This document shows, piece by piece, positions 24,453 through 35,179 of a DNA stretch of 64,000 bases. Location of the stretch: NCBI RefSeq assembly GCF_949987515.2, contig NC_082685.1:29466168-29530167 (forward strand). Reading direction: 5' to 3'. The notes beneath the pieces were generated by a model, which worked only from the letters and a program-made list of their open reading frames with translations, was not told the DNA's origin and did not search any database. Source of the stretch: Delphinus delphis. Lineage: Eukaryota > Chordata > Mammalia > Artiodactyla > Delphinidae. Made by a program: the position numbers and the translations under genes. Positions within the stretch are counted from its first letter, which is position 1; every line of letters starts with the position of its first letter.

Positions 24453-24759
24453 AAAGAGCCTTTAGGGGCTTCCCTGGTGGCGCAGTGGTTGACAATCTGC
24501 CTGCCAGTGCAGGGGACACGGGTTCGAGCCCTGGTCTGGGAGAATTCCACATGCCGCGGAGCAACTCGGCCCGCGAGCCACAACTACTGAGCCTGTGCTC
24601 CGCAACGAGAGGCTGCGACAGTGAGAGGCCCGCGCACCGCGATGAAAAGTGGCCCCTGCTTGCCGCAACTAGAGAAAGCCCTCGCACGGCAACGAAGACC
24701 CAACACAGCCAAAAATAAATAAATAAATACATTTTTTTTTTAAAAAAAGAGCCTTTAGG
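24453..24759 (+). mobile_element. CHR-type tRNA-derived SINE, long form
   Basis: The element (about 24467-24745) is flanked by a perfect 14-bp duplication 'aaagagcctttagg' at 24453-24466 and 24746-24759. It starts 'ggggcttccctggtgg', has an A-box-like 'tggcgcagtgg' at 24478-24488 and a B box 'ggttcgagcc' at 24521-24530. It extends to 'gcacggcaacgaagacccaac', then 'agccaaaaataaataaataa' and a T/A tail. The extended 3' part distinguishes it from the shorter CHR copies in this window. The family is diagnostic of Cetartiodactyla and is abundant in whales. Confidence 0.95.
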
Positions 24760-24779
24760 ACATACATCTCATACCACGA

Positions 24780-25600
24780 TCTACACATGGCTGGCTGCTC
24801 GTCATTTCCATTTCAGTTCAAAGTTTACCTTCCCAGAAATATTTTGCCTTTCTCCCCTCTAAAGCGAAGATATAAAGTACCTGTTACTCTATCACACCCC
24901 CATATTTCATTGTTTTTCAAAGGTTACTCACGCGATGGTATTTTTTATTGGTTTACCTATTTATGTCTGTCTCCATTTACTGGGATGTCAGCTTCAGGTA
25001 AGTGAGGTCTTTGTCTGATGTGTTTACGATTGTATCCCCACACCTAACCCAGAGCCAGGCACATGGAACTGAGACAGGCTGGGACCTGGGACCCTTTGCT
25101 GCAGTGTTTGCACCTGCACAAACGTCTCCTAGAGCAAGAGAACACAAAGAAACCGTAAGGGACTAAAAACAACTGTGTGCCTGCGCAGATGGGGCAAGTT
25201 ATGCGCAACGAGATACCAAGAGACCAAAAGGCCCAGCTGACATTCCTGAAGAGCCAGAAGCAAAAACAGGGTGTTGGGAGCAAAAGCAGGGTACCGCACA
25301 TGCCCTCTGCAGAAACACCACCAAAGCAGTGGGCAAACCACCTAATTCACCCCTCCAGCCCGAGCCCTGGACACACCCCTACCCCACCTCACATAAGGAA
25401 CAGCTCGCACCCCCTCAGCGAGCGAGCCAGCAAGGGAACCTGTTACTTGTTTTCCGTCCCCCCACCCCGCTGCAGCAGGGCCCCCAATAAAGCCTTGCCT
25501 ATATTTCTTATCTGGCCTCCTATCAATTTCTATTGATTAAGGAGGCCAAGAACCCTGGTCCGTAAAAGAATTATGTGTTGAATGAATGAATACATGTTTA
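24780..25600 (+). repeat. L2 LINE 3' end, split by an LTR
   Basis: L2 blocks run in sense: 'atggctggctgctcgtcatt', 'ttcagttcaaagtttacctt', 'tttacctatttatgtctgtc', 'ttgtatccccacacctaac', 'agagccaggcacatggaac'. The LTR at 25070-25567 interrupts it. The L2 tail resumes as 'aattatgtgttgaatgaatg'. The L2 was therefore present before the retroviral insertion. Confidence 0.75.
25070..25567 (+). mobile_element. Solo LTR of an endogenous retrovirus, inserted in L2
   Basis: A 498-bp unit starts 'tgagacaggctgggacct' and ends 'caagaaccctggtccgtaaaa' (the usual terminal CA is changed). It has a polyadenylation signal in 'ccccaataaagccttgcc', followed by a U5-like 'ttcttatctggcctcctatc'. 'gaac' before and 'gaat' after it suggest a 4-bp target duplication. 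The LTR sits exactly where the L2 is broken. No internal viral genes remain. It belongs to a different family from 17717-18208. Confidence 0.75.
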
Positions 25601-28234
25601 TAAAATCAAGCATCTGTCTTCACGAATGGTTCAAGTGTTGGCTTTTAGATGCGGGACTTTCATGCTGGAGTTGGTTGCTGTCATGGAGACAGAACTGAGA
25701 CGAACGACAGGGCTTTGGAGAGGAGGGGGCAACGGTGAGCCTTCTTTGCTCTGCACCTTACTGAGGTTGACTAGAGATCTCAGCGTCTCAAAGTGGCAAA
25801 AGGAAGTGTCACCATCACTTTGGTTGGTGACAAACTGACTGGTCCCCATGGATGGTACATTTCCAGTGGGGTTTCACCTCCGTTTCTGGAGTGGAGTGCT
25901 TTTCTCCTCATTAGCAATGTTTCACACTGCCAACTCAAGGTCGCCGATTAGGTAAAGACCATATGATTTGGCTCAATTGGTCACCGTGAGGGGATGAGCT
26001 TTGGACATACACCATGTGACTTTCATCACTAGGACTTGTTGTGGGATGGGATCTGACAGCGAACACTCCACGCTCCTGGACCAATCTACATTCACACTTT
26101 GTGTTTCTGTTTTCCTTCTGATTTGCAAGACAGAGGAAGTTTTCACCACCAAAGGGGCTGAGTCTTAAGTCCTCTGACTATTTGATTCTATCACTTGTCT
26201 GAACTGTTTCTCCTTGTACAAATGCTGTGTACCTGACTTACAAAGTAAAGGTGACTAATTCTATTTCTGTATTTTTTTAAAAGTTTCAAGGATATTTGTA
26301 AACCAATTCTAAAATTCAATGTTTAAAAGGAATTATTAATATTATAAAAGTAACACATGCTTAATGAAAATGGAAGGAGTAAAGAAATGTATAAAATAAA
26401 GAGGAAGGGTGCCTGTTTCTCACTCCCAACACTCTTGCTTCATTTCCCCCTCCTTCTCCTGGGAAACCCACTTTCTAGATATAACCACTCTGAATGCTTT
26501 GTTGTATGTCCAGCAGTGCGCTGCTGAAGGCTTACCAATCGGCTCTCCAGAAAAAAAGCTCTGGCTTATAAAAGCATTTACCTTTTCTGTGGAATAAATA
26601 CTTCCACCACGTGCAATTTTAAACTAAGAATATGATGGAATTGGGAAAGCGTGTTACACAATCAGCTCTTACAAGACAGTGCAAGCCAGCTCAGGCACAC
26701 CACTATGTGCTCCTTCCAGATTATCTGTGTATCACGTGTATTTCTTTCCCTTCCTCCCTCTCTCCCTCCTTCCCATCCTCTCTCCTTCTTTTTCTCCTCT
26801 CCATCCTGCCTTGCATCCATCCATCCATCTATACCGGTACATAAACAGACATCCGTGAGTCAATATCTAACATAAGCATTGTGCATTTTACTCTGCAAGT
26901 TTCACTTTTTCACCTGGTATATTGCAGCTCTGTATTTTGAAAATTTCCTGACCCTCCCTGTAACTGGAAACACTGTGCTAGCTCAACAGCGAAGCTGAGC
27001 ATCACTTGGTCTACAGATGCGCCTGTGAGCGTGCCTGTGTACCCACACGCTCGCTGTTGTCTGTCTATTGTAAAAGGGAGTAATTCATCATTGGGCAGCA
27101 GGTTCTGCTCAGATGGTTTATTGTCCTGACCTCATTAAAAGCATGTAATCTACGCAGCGCCGTAAATCTATGCCTCTAAATACTTTCCTCTTTAATTTTT
27201 TAATACTGCACACATGAAGGGAAAGGTTAAAGCCAATTAAAAGAGATACAAATACCATTATTAGTGCCCTGACAAACAGTTAGTTATTGGATTTGGTCCT
27301 TTCAGTTTAGAAAGCCATCTTTTTTGGTTCCTGAATGAAATAGTAATCAAGCTGTTTATCGACTTGTCTCATCTCTGAGATGCTAAATATATATTTTTTG
27401 GTCCATTCTCTCTCTCAACTGACATCATGCCTACACACATAAAAACTAGACAACTTAAGGTCTATGTACAAACAATAACAGCACAGCTGCATGTGGAAAC
27501 CCACATGTGGACGGACCATCATTTTCACTGCGGTCCAGGAAGGAGAGAGCCACTCAATTCATTCTTATGCAGCAAATAGTTGTTACTGTTATGGTTGTTG
27601 TCTTTCCCTCCCATTAAGGTTATTATATGATACTGACAGATGCTTAAAAGCATTTAGAGCTGAAAGAACTGTTAGGAAAATTGCTGCAAAGGATTGACAA
27701 ATGATGATCTTTCTGTCCACAAGGTTCTTATTTCCTGTGCAAAATAGACAAAAAGAATAAAGGAAAAGAGCAAGAATCATCAATCTAGGAACTGGGTATT
27801 GTTTTCTGACATGAGTTTGTATTTTCCATCACATTTGGCCAAGAACGTGACTCTGTTTATGAAAAGGCTGCAGCACTGCCCCTGTGTTAGGCTTTCTTGG
27901 TGTCTGCTGGTCTCCTGTCTCTCTATCATTCCTCTGGATCTGAAATTTGACCACCTTATTCATTTAATTGTCCATCCACAGTATTTTGTGAGAATCAGTG
28001 CTGACCGTTGTTTCAGAAGAAACTCATCTTCACACTCTCACATCCATAAGAATTCATACAGCTCATGATTCGTATAAGTGGCCTATCATTTTTCTTAGTA
28101 TCTTGCCCTTCCCTCCTATAAGAGGTCAAAATCAGGCACTTAAAAAAGAGCTTTCAGAACACTACAGAGCTACACTTTCAAAGGAGAGAACAGAAGCACA
28201 CACATTCATAAGGAAACTCTGAAGACACAGAGAG
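25601..28234. other. Single-copy interval, no gene seen
   Basis: A pyrimidine tract lies at about 26747-26830. The part near 27085-27400 is dense in AT-rich motifs and looks like a conserved non-coding element. No coding exon or further repeat is recognised with confidence, although L2-like wording appears near 27930-27980. Confidence 0.4.
26747..26830. repeat. Pyrimidine-rich tract ending in (ATCC)n
   Basis: 'ccctccctctctccctcc' and related CT runs grade into 'catccatccatcc'. Confidence 0.85.
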
Positions 28235-28551
28235 TATAACAGGGAAGCACAAATTTGACTCCATATTGGACGTGTTTCTTTTACTTTAACCTTGTATTCT
28301 ATTGCTTTTGCTGCAAGTTAAGAATGTTGCCTATAGCCTAAAATGTACAGGATAGCCCGTTCTGAAGGCTCTGACCTTTAAAGGTATAATACTTTTCCAT
28401 TCTTATAGAGATAAAAAGTTGCAGAACAGAGAGTAACATTTGTCTCGTTGGACGTTTATAGGAACATCGTGACCTGACGTATGTGGACAGCTGTAAGAAC
28501 GAAGGATTCTGACACCAAGAAGTTTGCCACAGCCGATACCCTCCCCCCTTC
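28235..28551 (+). mobile_element. 3'-truncated LTR, copy 2 of the 17717 family
   Basis: It is collinear with 17717 to about 18040. Shared landmarks include 'ttaagaatgttgcct', 'tacaggatagccc', 'aaggctctgacctttaa', 'tatagagataaaaag' and 'tgtggacagct'. In the best-aligned 200 bp I count roughly 12 percent differences. The copy stops near 'ataccctcccccctt', so the polyadenylation signal and U5 present in copy 1 are missing. Confidence 0.8.
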
Positions 28552-28815
28552 TAATATGAAAGAAGCCTGAATTCTAACTCTGCTAAGATGGTTCTTTGGG
28601 ACCCTAGTCCACTATCTTTCTCAGTCTGCTGGCTTTCTGAATACAGTCCCTATTCCTTGCCCCAAAACCTCGGCTCTCAATTTATCGGCCTGTTGTGTGG
28701 TGAGCGGTATGAGCTTGGACTCAGTAACAAGAGCATAAAATATTTTAAAGTTAAGGTGATAAAACCCTAGAAACAATAATGAGTATTTTCTATACCATCT
28801 GTCCTCTGGAAATGC
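28552..28815. other. Single-copy sequence, no gene seen
   Basis: Nothing recognisable between the LTR fragment and the hAT element. Confidence 0.4.
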
Positions 28816-28820
28816 TAGAA

Positions 28821-29003
28821 CAGGGGTTCTCAAAGTACATTCCCTGGACGAGCATCATCATCTAAGGACCTGTTAGAAATGCAAATTTGGGGACCTACCC
28901 CCTACACACTGAATTAGAATCTCAGGTTGGGGCCCATCAAGCTGTGTTTCTAATAAGTCCTCTGAGGGATTCTGATGCCTACTCAAGTTTAAGAATCCTT
29001 ATT
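28821..29003. mobile_element. hAT-Charlie MITE (MER5A-type)
   Basis: It begins with the hAT-type terminus 'caggggttctcaaagtacat', and 'ctgttagaaatgcaaatttg', 'tgaattagaatctcaggttg', 'ggggcccatcaagctgtg' and 'gggattctgatgcctactca' follow. The far end 'caagtttaagaatcctta' is a degraded inverted terminus. There is no transposase. Confidence 0.85.
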
Positions 29004-29079
29004 CCAGGGAATACAGTTTTCTTAGCTGCTTCTCCAAGTCTGTGCTTGTAGCCAGTCATAAACTTCTGAACACGAGCCG

Positions 29080-29262
29080 ACCATTCCCGCTGCTGCTTCC
29101 ACACTATACCATGCGCTACAACACATTACACAGATTTGTTTACATGGCCTCCTCTCCTACTAGACTGTAAGCTCCTTGAGGCCAGACGCTGTATCTGATT
29201 CACTTCTTAATGCTCAGTGCCCAGCCAGGGGCCTAGATCAAAGCTGGTGCCTAGGACATTAA
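29080..29262 (+). repeat. L2 LINE 3' end
   Basis: Clear L2 tail wording: 'ctactagactgtaagctcct', 'tgaggccagacgctgtatc', 'cttaatgctcagtgcccagc', 'caaagctggtgcctaggac'. Confidence 0.75.
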
Positions 29263-29406
29263 TTACAAGATAAAATGGCTAGATAAAGCCCAACGAATGA
29301 AAAAGAAACAGAAGTATACAAATTCATTACAGTTATTAGTTCTAACTTGATAATGACATCCACGTCTAAGTAAAAATGATTTTGCCTCCTTTAAAAAAGA
29401 AACAAG

Positions 29407-29632
29407 GGGGCTTCCCTGGTGGCGCAATGGTTGAGAGTCTGCCTGCCGATGCAGGGGACACGGGCTCGTGCCCCGGTCCGGGAAGATCCCACATGCCGTG
29501 GAGCGGCTGGGCCCGTGAGCCATGGCCGCTGAGCCTGCGCGTCCAGAGCCTGTGCTCCGCAACGGGAGAGGCCGCAACAGTGAGAGGCCCGCGTACCGCA
29601 AAAAAAAACAACAACAAAAAAGAAAAAGTAAA
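29407..29632 (+). mobile_element. CHR-type tRNA-derived SINE, short form
   Basis: The body runs from 'ggggcttccctggtggcgc' to 'gaggcccgcgtaccgc' and then an A-rich tail. The A-box-like motif is 'tggcgcaatgg' (29420-29430) and the B-box region reads 'gggctcgtgcccc'. A-rich flanks obscure the target duplication. 'aaaaaagaaacaa' before and 'aaaaaagaaaaag' after are a possible pair. Open frames of about 100 codons across it are repeat artefacts. Confidence 0.95.
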
Positions 29633-29639
29633 AAGAAAG

Positions 29640-30170
29640 AAGGAATTAAAAGTGGTTACAGGAATATTCTCAAGCAACTTCTAACAGGTTCACTGTTTAT
29701 TCTCTTGAGGAAAGCAAGAAATAATTGAATACACTTCACACTAATAGCCTCTTATAAAGTGTGCTGACAAAATCCAGTTAGTTCTGAATATTCTAAGATG
29801 GTTTCACATTCAGACAGGACCCACCTGCCCATCTGATGGCAGACATTCTCAAATTGGAAGTTACCTAAATACGGGCTATAATAAAACCACAAGAACTGCC
29901 AGTTCAAGCCCCCGGGAGCCCCTTCCACCCTCCCAATATGTAGGAGGGTGGAAAGCACTTCTTGGATAGAGGATACACCCTGAAACCATTCTGACTGCCT
30001 CTCCGTGAGGAAATGAAAGACCTGCAGTATGGAGTCTTCAGCCCTCTGGTAGCCTTCGTGGACACTCTGAAGGTGTCCTATTAGCCTTTATTTTCTCCCA
30101 TGGGATTTACCATGGCATCACACACAGGCTGGTCAAGGCCTACTTTATGAACACAGCCCGTGCCTGCCTT
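29640..30170. other. Single-copy sequence, no gene seen
   Basis: No recognisable repeat or coding sequence. Confidence 0.4.
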
Positions 30171-30174
30171 TATG

Positions 30175-30420
30175 TGGCTATGGCGTCAGATCACCTGGGT
30201 TGTAATCCAGGCTCCAATATGCTCTGGCTTCTTTAGCTTTTCTGAGCCTCAGTTTCCTCATCTGTAAAATGGGAACAACTGTGATACCTGAGAACTAAGT
30301 AAAAAAAATGTACATATATAATATGTATAGTTTATCTAGAAAGCATATCTATCTATCTATCTAATGAGCCAGGTGTCTGACACATAATAAGAGCTTAATA
30401 AATACTAGCTATTATAATGA
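30175..30420 (+). repeat. MIR SINE, near full length
   Basis: Sense MIR in order: 'atggcgtcagatcacctggg', 'ttgtaatccaggctccaata', 'ctgagcctcagtttcctcat', 'ctgtaaaatgggaacaactg', 'gacacataataagagcttaa', 'taaatactagctattat'. An (ATCT)n run at about 30345-30363 interrupts it. Confidence 0.85.
30345..30363. repeat. (ATCT)n microsatellite within MIR
   Basis: Four to five 'atct' units lie inside the MIR copy. Confidence 0.85.
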
Positions 30421-30445
30421 ACTAATACTGTTATGTGCTACCAGG

Positions 30446-30640
30446 GCTTCTTAAACTAGAATCCATGGGCCTCTAGAGAGCTATGAAATGGACAAAAATG
30501 TGTCCATGAGCTCCTTGAAATGATCTGCGAAATGTTTCCTGTTTGTGCATATTCCTTTTCTCTGGGCATATGGCTCAAAAGTTTAATCACATTCTCAGTG
30601 TGATCCACGGCTTCTAAATGGTAAAAAATCACGGTGTTGG
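30446..30640. repeat. Possible hAT-type DNA transposon remnant
   Basis: 'gggcttcttaaactagaatc', 'catgggcctctagagagcta' and 'aaatgtgtccatgagctcct', then 'ttctctgggcatatggctc' and 'ttaatcacattctcagtgtg', follow a common mammalian MITE that I cannot name with certainty. Confidence 0.4.
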
Positions 30641-30925
30641 GGATTTTAGGAGCCAGATTATGTCCCCAACAAGCTGGCAAACCAGAGAAATGAGACAGTT
30701 TCTCTAAGGCTGGTGTCTTCCTCTAGGGCGTGATGTATAGCGTTAGGATCTCCATTTTTAATTCCACACAATGTGTGTTTGTTTATTTTCCTTCTTCCAC
30801 TTCATAACACGAAATGGTATTTCAAATGCATTCCACCATGAAGATAGGCAGACAGTTAATTTTCACCTCCAACACCCTCAAGATTTAAGAAAATAAGAGA
30901 GCTTCAAACTACCACTCCTGACCTG
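30641..30925. other. Single-copy sequence, no gene seen
   Basis: Nothing recognisable. Confidence 0.35.
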
Positions 30926-30929
30926 CCAA

Positions 30930-31110
30930 GCACAACGTGTAAGCAAGGCAGATGGGCAGAAACAACACTGGACCCTGAGCCAAGAGCACTAGGGTCTGCT
31001 CTTGAATCCTGTCCTAACCACCTCCGTACCCTGAGGAAGTGGCTTCTCCTCCCAGCTTCTCTGATTCCTTACCTGTCAGACAGGAGTTATTCTCAATCGT
31101 CATTTCCAAC
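30930..31110 (+). repeat. MIR SINE remnant
   Basis: Sense MIR wording: 'gctcttgaatcctgtcctaa', 'ccctgaggaagtggcttctc', 'cagcttctctgattccttac', 'ctgtcagacaggagttat'. Confidence 0.6.
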
Positions 31111-31304
31111 TTTTTGTGTCTAAGGACCCAGATATAACACAGAAATGGTTATACTAGGCTGCCATTTTTCACAAAAGAAAGTTATCTTCTCTTTTTGAAA
31201 ATTTGAAAAAAAATATATTTTCACCTATTTGTCAATCTATCTGGATAGATAGATGAAAAATATCATTTATTCTAGCTACAGACAGCAAATGGTGAACATA
31301 TGAG

Positions 31305-32045
31305 TTTAAGGACCCATTAAACAAATATTTATTTAGTACTTGTTAAACGTCAGTCACTTGAATAGGGCTGGGGATACAGCACCGAACACAAACAGTTGCT
31401 GCCTTCATGGACATGACAGTAGTGCCAGAGAATGAAGATGACTGAAAAGACACGTGCATATCACCGTTTTAAATTGTGCTAATATGCACTGCAAAGGATA
31501 AACTGGATCCCGAAAGATTAAATGGGGGAGGGTGACTTGACATAAAGCTGTCAGGGACAGCATCTGAGCTGAGAGCTGAGGGATGGTAGTAGCCAACCCT
31601 ACAAAGCAGCAGCAAAACTTTGTGGCAAAGAGAAGACCTCAATTCAGCAGGACCTAGGGCAAGGCCCTTGGCCTCTCTCTGACTTATTTCCCTGTGTGTA
31701 GAATGGGGACGACAATGGGATTTAGTCCATGAGACTGTTGTGAGGATTCAATGAACTGGTAATGAAAATTTGTTTGGGACCGAGGCTGGCGATGTCCTAA
31801 TGAAGTGGTACAAAATAAACATCACGCTGAAGTAAAAGCATGTGCTAAGGCCCTGAGGTGGGCAAGAGCTGGGTGTGTTTGAGAAACTGCAAGGAGGGTG
31901 GGGCTCTCCGGTGGAGCATAAATGGGAAGGTGGTGGAAACTGAAGCTGGGGGAGTGACAGGCATGGTGGAGGACGTTGAAGCCCATGCCAAGTTCAATGA
32001 GAAGGGATTGGAGAGTTTAGCAATATCCCCAGTGGACCTCTGAAG
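31305..32045 (-). repeat. L2-type LINE remnant, interrupted by a MIR
   Basis: The reversed L2 tail is clear at 31315-31430 ('aaacaaatatttatttagta', 'ggctggggatacagcaccga', 'tgctgccttcatggacatga') and continues to about 31600. It resumes around 31800 with 'gcatgtgctaaggccctgag', 'gtgtgtttgagaaactgcaa' and 'gttcaatgagaagggattgg'. The MIR at 31608-31790 lies between the two halves. Confidence 0.65.
31608..31790 (+). repeat. MIR SINE inside the L2 remnant
   Basis: Sense MIR core and 3' part: 'acctagggcaaggcccttgg', 'cctctctctgacttatttcc', 'gtgtagaatggggacgacaa', 'gttgtgaggattcaatgaac'. Its position between collinear L2 halves suggests insertion into the L2. Confidence 0.7.
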
Positions 32046-32955
32046 TTCACTGCCCAAAACTTAGAATATTATTGTCTCTAATTTACCTTTTGTATAGTTT
32101 TCTAATTCAACTGTTCTATGAAATACCTCCTCAAAGGGAACAGTTTCTTTAGGTAACAAGTTCTAAATAAAGAACCCCTGTTTCATTCATGCTCATTAAA
32201 CTGTTTTTTCCCCCACCTAGATCCCTGCAATAATAAATATAATTATATCCATCTTTAATGACTTTAGTTTCTTGAGCTGCAGGTGCTGGAATACTGTATT
32301 TATTAACATATTTTAAGCCCTTTAAAAAGACTGCATTCATTCCTATGATAATTTAGTATCCATAATACATTCTCTGTTCTGAATAGATATTAATCACCAC
32401 AGAATGACTGATCTGCGCGTGTAGGAGCTAAGCCCCGCTCTAACTAGTAACTAGTAACTTTTTAATTCAATATTGTCACTGAAACTGTTGATTAAAATTT
32501 AGTTGCCGTAATTGTCCTTGCCCCCGTGCCAGTCCCGCCCTCTGAGGACGCAAACCAAGTGCGAACAATCAGATTCTCTGCCACCTAAGATGAAAGAGAT
32601 AATTTTGAGTGTTTGCATTTCTAGTAATACTCTGCTTGGAAAAAAAAGTTCTGCTAAGGCCAGTTATTCTGAATCACTTCGGGTTTGTTAGCGGTAGGAG
32701 AGATGGTTACTGCAGAGAAACAGACACTAACCCAAAAGCCTGCTCCCAGGAAAGCAGCAGAACTGCCTGCTTCCGTCTTGAACAGAGGGAGGCCAGTAAC
32801 TCTGTGTCAGCTTCCATGTGGTGGGCTGACGTGTATTCTGCCAGAATCCCAGCACCCTACCAGGTTCAAGAAAATTCTTCTTCTTTCTTTGGAAATAAAA
32901 GGAACAATCCGATCATAAAATTCAGATCAAAATGAAATGAGGGCAATGAGTACAG
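32046..32955. other. Single-copy sequence, no gene seen
   Basis: No repeat recognised. AT-rich in its first half and mixed after 32500. Open frames at 32609-32935 lack protein-like features. Confidence 0.4.
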
Positions 32956-32959
32956 AGGA

Positions 32960-33165
32960 AACAACCATTGCATGTGCTGGGCTCTGAGATAATATCTCAT
33001 TGAATCCCATAAGAGGGATCAGAGAGGTACCATGATTATCCCTCATTTACCTGGAGCTCAGAGAACTTTAACTCACTCAGGGTCACACAGCTAGTAAGGG
33101 ACAGAGCACCAGAGTCTGTGCTCTTACCTTTGGCCACACTGCCTCTACAATCAATCAGTCAATCA
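32960..33165 (-). repeat. MIR SINE remnant
   Basis: Reversed MIR is very clear: 'gattatccctcatttacctg', 'gctcagagaactttaactca', 'ctcagggtcacacagctagt', 'aagggacagagcaccagagt', 'ctgtgctcttacctttggcc'. Confidence 0.8.
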
Positions 33166-33178
33166 ATCAATCAATCAT
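33147..33178. repeat. (CAAT)n microsatellite
   Basis: About seven 'caat' units with one 'cagt' variant follow the MIR head. Confidence 0.9.
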
Positions 33179-33179
33179 C

Positions 33180-33860
33180 CCTGGGGGAAGGGCACTGAAA
33201 AGCATAATGAAATATATAATGCACTGTTATGTGTCAGAAAAACTCTTATTTAAAACAAAAATATAGCAGCTTTCCCTTTTTGGTGGCTTGGAGGTTGCTG
33301 ATGGGAAATGGCATTATTCAGATCTGCGGGGAACTAAATCTCTACACTACTGCCTTCCTCTGGCAAAGCCTGTTGGGATAGAGAGAATGGCTAAGTCTGG
33401 AATAGACTTGGCTTCTGTCTGTCAACGTACTGCCAAGGGCACTGGCTCTGGGGGCAGAGGTGGGGAGTGTTGACCTGCTTTGTGTAAGTACAATGGGAGG
33501 GACACTTGAATTTATGGCCAGTCGAGAGAGAGGGAGAGAGGGAAAGAAACTCTTCCTCTTCCCCAAACTCAGTACAGTCTGCTCTGCACAGAGGTCTTGG
33601 GTGGATGACCGCGTTTGCCTATGTGTTTGTTTGCTACTTGGTGATTCCTTTTTTGCACGCGCCAGGGGAAAGGGGCTGAGTTCTACAACTGGATCAGTAT
33701 GGAGCAGAGAGAAAGGAACAGGTGCTGGTGTGATAAGCCATTGAACTCTGAGACCCCGGGCGCTGGTGGGCAGGTGTTGGGAAGGAAACGTGAGCACAAG
33801 TCCAGGGAACCGGGGAACTCACCGAAGTTGTGTCTGGTTTGTGGGACTAGGGTTTGAGCC
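33180..33860. other. Single-copy sequence, no gene seen
   Basis: Includes a short GA-rich patch near 33525-33545. Overlapping open frames on both strands show no protein features. Confidence 0.4.
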
Positions 33861-33864
33861 GATA

Positions 33865-34092
33865 CCTTGGCCAGATTTTTGTTTGTTTGTTTGTTTTTGC
33901 AGTACGCGGGCCTCTCACTGTTGCGGCCTCTCCCGCTGCGGGGGCGCAGGCTCAGCGGCCGTGGCTCACGGGCCCAGCCGCTCCGCAGCATGTGGGATCT
34001 TCCCGGACCGGGGCACGAACCCACGTCCCCTGCATCGGCAGGTGGACTCTCAACCACTGCGCCACCAGGGAAGCCCCCTTGGCCAATTTTTT
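33865..34092 (-). mobile_element. CHR-type SINE with a small internal deletion
   Basis: The duplication 'ccttggccagattttt' (33865-33880) and 'ccttggccaatttttt' (34077-34092) matches at 14 of 16 bases and brackets a minus-strand SINE. On the plus strand it opens with a (GTTT)n tail, then 'cagtacgcgggcctctcact', and ends 'gcgccaccagggaagccccc'. Compared with the copy at 36.1 kb, a net 14 bp are missing between 'tgcgg' and 'gcgcaggctc'. Confidence 0.95.
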
Positions 34093-35175
34093 AAACAATT
34101 ATTATTAACGCTATTCCCACAAGAAGTATTACTATCCACTCTGCAGACAGATAAATTAGGACACGGAGAGCTCAGTCACTTCAACAAATGCAAATGCCAG
34201 CGCCCTGCCTCAAAACCAGCAAAGCAGCCAGGGCCCACACCCGGGTCCCTCATCACCAGCCTGGCTCGTAATGCACAGGGAGCCCGGCCAATCTGCGAGG
34301 CAGAGCCTGTGGGATGATGGATGGGATCCTGTGATCAGTCTTCCCTGGGACACGCAGCCGACAGACTGCCACGCGGAAGCATCAGTCCTTCCCCGCCTGG
34401 GGCCAGATGCGGGTCAAGTGGTAGCAGAGAGTCAAGGTCAAGGTGATCACCTGCAGCCTCCCTTCCACCACCCCACTCAGTGGGGGGCTGCATTCTCAAA
34501 AGGTAGCATGGAACCTGCTAGGGCTTTCTAACAGAAGTGGGAGCATCTCTGCCATGACCGTAGGGTAGAAAGTTAAATTGCTAGTGAGAAGATTAAAAAG
34601 TTAAAGACAAAGGCAAAAAGCCCCCAAACCTCCTACAACGTGGGCTAAGCGAAAAAGCCCTCATTAGCTGTGACAGGCTAATTGTGTGTATCTCTATCTA
34701 CAGAGTCGGCATTTCAACCTGGATTTCTGATTCCACCTCCAGAAGCTTTGACTCTGTGAAGGAATCTGAACACACCCACCATTATATAAATACATGTAAA
34801 TCCACCAGTAAACATAAACACCCCCCCAACACCAACCAGATTTTCAAGTGAGGGCGCTTGGAAATTACAGAATTTTGGAGACACTGTGTCTCGAAACACA
34901 CTGTTTATGTAAAGCTCCTCTATAAAATCTTTCCAGATTAAAAGCAAGTTGAATCTTAGCCAAAAGAAGAAATCCCTTTGCAGGCATCCTACGGTCCACG
35001 TGCAAAGGATTCCAGCTCGTAGCCCCCAGGCTCCACCTGGGACCTTTACATTTAATTCTTTGGTCCACACAGTGGCGGCCGGCGCTTTTTTTTTTTTTAA
35101 GTTAAGCTGAATTAGATGTGGAAATTGCAGACCTTAGGGACTCTCCCATAACCCCCATGTCCAGCCCTTGCTGTG
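34093..35175. other. Single-copy sequence, no gene seen
   Basis: Moderately GC-rich at 34190-34480. A T-run lies at about 35086-35098. No recognised repeat or exon. Confidence 0.4.
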
Positions 35176-35179
35176 TTTA

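Noticed and set aside
24478..24530. tRNA gene suggested by A and B boxes
   Set aside because: The boxes belong to the tRNA-derived head of a CHR SINE. The same arrangement appears in the other SINE copies and a full cloverleaf is not kept.
17717..28551. A single provirus bounded by the two related LTRs
   Set aside because: No viral coding remnants lie between them. The interval is filled with unrelated repeats, the flanks differ, and the second LTR is truncated.
33147..33178. Regular short repeats as a CRISPR array
   Set aside because: It is a simple (CAAT)n microsatellite without spacers, in a mammalian genome.
33342..33797. 151-codon minus-strand open frame overlapping a 94-codon plus-strand one
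   Set aside because: Both strands are open over a low-stop purine-rich stretch, with no domain or context to favour either.
33766..34317. 183-codon open frame, the longest in the window
   Set aside because: Its central third is the translated CHR SINE, and the same peptide recurs at the other SINE copies.
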